Source of the DNA: CAVUAN01 sp963739435
Lineage (GTDB): Bacteria; Acidobacteriota; Thermoanaerobaculia; UBA5066; Gp7-AA6
Length of the DNA: 64,000 bases
Reading direction: 5' to 3'
NCBI GenBank assembly: GCA_963739435.1
Contig: CAVUAN010000009.1
Span: 147,128-211,127, forward strand
The translations under genes were made by a program, and so were the position numbers. Each line of letters opens with the position of its first letter. The stretch's first letter is position 1. Shown in pieces: positions 61,534-64,000 of the stretch. The notes beneath the pieces are model-generated. The model did not search any database and was not told where the DNA came from. It saw only the letters and a list, made by a program, of their open reading frames with translations.

Positions 61534-62426
61534 TTACCGCCCGGCTTTCGAAGTCCCCAGGAAGCCCGCCAGGAAAGCGGCGCGCGACTGCAGGTCCCAG
61601 GAGTCGACCGGCGCGGCCACCCCCCGGAGACGCCGGAGCCCGTACCGCACCGCGAAGACGGCCCCGACCGCCAGGGGGAGAAGCACCGTCTCGCGCCGCC
61701 ATTGCCGGGTGGAGACGCACGGCCCGCCGCGCTCCGCGGCCTGCCTTGCGCTGGCGCTCGAGGAACGGCTCGATCGAGCCGTAGTGATGCCGATGCCGGC
61801 AGATCGCCGCCTCCCAGTAGATCGCTCGACGGCCCTTGAGGCTCCAGCGGTAGGCGAGCTCCGTGTCTTCGAACGCGGCGTCCTGAAACCTCTCGTCGAA
61901 GGGGTCCTCCCGGAACCAGTCGGTCGGAGCCGAGAAGTTCGCTCCGTACTGAATCGTGTAGGGGATGGTGCCGCCGTGCGCCAGGCCTCGGAAATAGAAC
62001 TGCGGCCCCTCGGGCGCGAGGAAGCGCATCACGGGAGTGATCGGAGCCGAGGAGTCCCAGTCGATCCGGCCCTGGACGCCGAGCGCTCGGCCGGAAACGA
62101 CCTGGAGATGAAGGGCGAGCGTGTCGGGCTCGGCGAAGGTGTCGTCGCCGAGCAGGAGCACGCGGGCCGCTGCCGCGACCGAGATGGCCCGGTTGCGCGC
62201 GGCGCCGGGTCCGGAGCCGGGCAGCCGCACCGACCGGAGCGACAAACGGGTACCGGGGCGGCGCCGCCAGGAAGTCGGCCGTTCCGTCGACGGAGCCGTC
62301 GTCGGCGACGACCGTCTCGAAGGCGCCCGGGGAAAGACTCTGGCAGGCGAGCGCGTCCAGGGTCCGCTTCAGACTCGGAAGTCTGTCGCGCGTCGGAACG
62401 ACGACGGTCAGCTCGGGTGCGCTCAT
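61534..62426 (-). CDS. Family 2 glycosyltransferase (frame broken)
   Basis: About 297 residues. The start ELTVVVPTRDRLPSLKRTLD and VVADDGSVDGT are GT-A signatures, and LLLGDDTFAEPDTL supplies the D-x-D. The C-terminal part has FRGLAHGGTIPYTIQYGANF and an EDTELAYRWSLKGRRAIYWE segment resembling the base-binding E-D region. Frame breaks near 62235 and 61740 each equal one extra base; repaired, the protein ends FLGTSKAGR at the TAA 61534-61536. It is coupled to the next glycosyltransferase gene by an ATGA overlap. Confidence 0.78.
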
Positions 62427-63364
62427 GCCCGCGGCGTCTCGTTGCCGCCCCCGGGAGGGCGCGGCCGCCCGTGCGCCGCGAGGATGTCGGCGTAGCGACG
62501 CCGGCGAGCCTCGCCGATCGGTCCCCGCTGGAATTGTGCCAGCGCCCAGCGCAGCCACGTGCCCAGCAGAAGGGCCCGCCGTGCGCTCTGTTCGCCGGAG
62601 GGCCCATGGTGGTCGCGCGCGTAGAGAAGCAGGCTCTCGTGCAGCCAGCGGTCCAGGACCGACTGCGGGACAGAACGGCTGGCGAGGCCACCATGGTGGA
62701 CCGCGGACGAGGCCGGCTCGAAGCGGATGCGCCATCCGCGTTGGCGCAAGCGGCTGAAGAGGTCCGATTCTTCACCGTAGAGAAAGTAACGTTCGTCGAA
62801 ACCGCCGACCTGATCGAAGGCCGACCGCCTCAGGAGGATGAGAGCACCGAGAACAGTCTCGACGTCCTGCGCTCGGCCGCGATCGATGCGGACGGTGTGG
62901 TGCCCCTGAAAGAAGGGAAGACCCGGGAGGAGGCGGGGGAGATAGAGGTTCTCGAACAGAATGCGGCGGGGAGTGGGCGCGAGCCCCACCGACAGCGTCG
63001 GCCGTCCCTGCGAGTCCGTTAGTTCGGGCCCCACGGCGGCTGTACCGGGATCGCGGTCGAGTGTGGCGACGAGGGCACCGACCGTCCCTGTGCGGAACTC
63101 GACGTCGTTGTTTGCGACGAGCAGATACCCACCCGACGTGCGGCCGGCCCCGAGATTGCAAGCCGCGCCGTAGCCCAGATTTCGGCCTGGCGAGAGCACC
63201 GTGACGTCGGGCCCGGCGGCGCGCTCGGCCTCAGCCGGATCGATGCCGCCGTTGTTGACGACAACGATCTCGAGTGAGGGGTTCGTCGACCGCAACGAGG
63301 CGAGAGCGCGGCCTGTCGGTTCCCAGGGCCCGAAGTGCACGATGATGGCACTGACTCTCGTCAT
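62423..63364 (-). CDS. Family 2 glycosyltransferase, rhamnosyltransferase-like
   Basis: A 313-residue GT-A enzyme: VSAIIVHFGPWEPTGRALAS, EIVVVNNGG, GRNLGYGAACNLG and LLVANNDVEFR (metal motif N-D), then GALILLRRSAFDQVGGFDER and FLYGEESDLFSRLRQRGWRI. The NNDVE and E-E-D positions are like those of WbbL-type rhamnosyltransferases. The ATG at 63364 is chosen because the family starts here; a longer frame to 63481 is shadow. It ends the reverse polysaccharide block with the gene before it. Confidence 0.85.
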   Translation of the reverse strand: MTRVSAIIVHFGPWEPTGRALASLRSTNPSLEIVVVNNGGIDPAEAERAAGPDVTVLSPGRNLGYGAACNLGAGRTSGGYLLVANNDVEFRTGTVGALVATLDRDPGTAAVGPELTDSQGRPTLSVGLAPTPRRILFENLYLPRLLPGLPFFQGHHTVRIDRGRAQDVETVLGALILLRRSAFDQVGGFDERYFLYGEESDLFSRLRQRGWRIRFEPASSAVHHGGLASRSVPQSVLDRWLHESLLLYARDHHGPSGEQSARRALLLGTWLRWALAQFQRGPIGEARRRRYADILAAHGRPRPPGGGNETPRA

Positions 63365-64000
63365 GGCTGGGCCGGCGCCGACGATCTCATTTTGACTCGG
63401 AAGACCAGCAGTGCCACCGTCGAGACGAGAGAGATGGCGGCGCCCACGAAGAAAGCCGAGGAGGCGCCGAAGGCCTTCCACCAGAGACCGAAGAGCAGCG
63501 AGGCAGGCAAGGCGGCGAGTCCGATCGTCATATGAAAGAAGCCGAAGGCTCGGCCGCGGAGCCGAGCTGGTACGGCGTCCGCGACGAGCGCGCGCTCGGC
63601 GCCCTCCGTCAGCGCGAAGAAGACCGCGTAGAAGGCGAAGAGCACCCAGAGGTGGGCCGCGGTCGAAGCGAGTGCGAACCCGAGGTAGGAGAGAGTGTAG
63701 ATCGTCCAGCCGATCGCAATCGTTGCGGTGCGCCCGATGCGGTCGGCGAGCATTCCGCCCGGAAATCCCAGGACAGCTTTCACTCCGTTGAAGAAGGCCC
63801 AGAGGAGCGGGATCTGCCAGACTTCCACGCCGACATCGCGTGCGCGCAGCAGCAGGAATGCGTCGGTCGAGGCGGCGAGCGTGAAGAAAGCGAAGATTCC
63901 GATGGCGACCCAGAACCGGCGCGGCAGAGGCGGGCCTGCAAGTTTCTGGGCCGGCGCGGCGGGAGTCGGGCGCGACGCCTCGGGCACAGCGATACGTGGC
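63361..64000 (-). CDS. MFS transporter, C-terminal half (5' end cut by window)
   Basis: The frame is open to the window edge, giving 213 residues. Six helices follow a Pro-rich linker, and the MFS loop motif GMLADRIGRT lies between helices near residue 90. This corresponds to the second half of a 12-helix major facilitator. Its substrate is unknown. It overlaps the downstream rhamnosyltransferase-like gene by 4 bases, so it may belong to the same unit. Confidence 0.8.
   Translation of the reverse strand, partial: PRIAVPEASRPTPAAPAQKLAGPPLPRRFWVAIGIFAFFTLAASTDAFLLLRARDVGVEVWQIPLLWAFFNGVKAVLGFPGGMLADRIGRTATIAIGWTIYTLSYLGFALASTAAHLWVLFAFYAVFFALTEGAERALVADAVPARLRGRAFGFFHMTIGLAALPASLLFGLWWKAFGASSAFFVGAAISLVSTVALLVFRVKMRSSAPAQP

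Overview
The window is one GC-rich, gene-dense bacterial chromosome segment with no plasmid, phage, insertion-sequence or CRISPR signature. The cell is a diderm: it has lpxC (lipid A), a TonB protein, lipoproteins with lipobox cysteines and a polysaccharide flippase. It respires oxygen with a heme A, CuA-type cytochrome c oxidase, makes c-type cytochromes with Ccm proteins and makes menaquinone by the futalosine route (mqnE). A Ser/Thr kinase with a TolB-like propeller, a fused MFS/spermidine-synthase/TPR protein and a sortilin-type BNR protein suggest Acidobacteriota, perhaps Thermoanaerobaculia. That placement is inference; no rRNA is present.

Layout. 0-3.6 kb: TonB, a small coiled-coil protein and a BtuF-C-D importer. 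3.6-8.4 kb: accD, folC, dGTPase and glyA. 8.4-15.6 kb: membrane proteins, then a reverse block of a TPR protein, an RDD protein, nadE and a glycosyltransferase. 15.6-21.6 kb: ftcD, then reverse lpxC, DUF4390, ntrY-like kinase and ntrX-like regulator. 21.8-28.3 kb: HD-GYP protein, smpB, a GNAT acetyltransferase, a large GGDEF/EAL protein and marC. 28.5-37.8 kb: uvrA, the spermidine-synthase-like fusion, tryptophanase, an unknown protein and a ThiS-like protein. 37.8-43.4 kb: the kinase, then reverse ccmA-B-C and an FHA protein. 43.5-50.7 kb: a cupredoxin lipoprotein with coxB-coxA-ctaA-ctaB-orf37-coxIV-coxC-DUF420 and a small CPNC protein. 50.7-60.2 kb: serine hydrolase, DUF374, sortilin-like and YjbQ proteins, then reverse mqnE, M1 peptidase and DUF3179 genes. 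60.2-64 kb: a polysaccharide assembly block.

Four signals stand out. (1) A structured repeat of about 130 bases occurs twice (32114-32243 and, inverted, 49831-49962); its stems are kept while their sequence changes. (2) Two divergent gene pairs have only 29-30 bases between start codons, with facing, overlapping -10 boxes. (3) At least a dozen genes have a TAnnnT box 7-13 bases before the start codon and no visible Shine-Dalgarno site, which suggests leaderless mRNAs. (4) About 26 frame breaks lie in eleven otherwise intact genes, nearly all equal to one extra base; these look like consensus errors, and each affected gene is annotated as one CDS.

Genes are tightly coupled: 4-base NTGA overlaps between stop and start are the rule. 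No tRNA, rRNA or tmRNA gene was recognised. The only gap over 300 bases (31916-32260) holds the first copy of the structured repeat.
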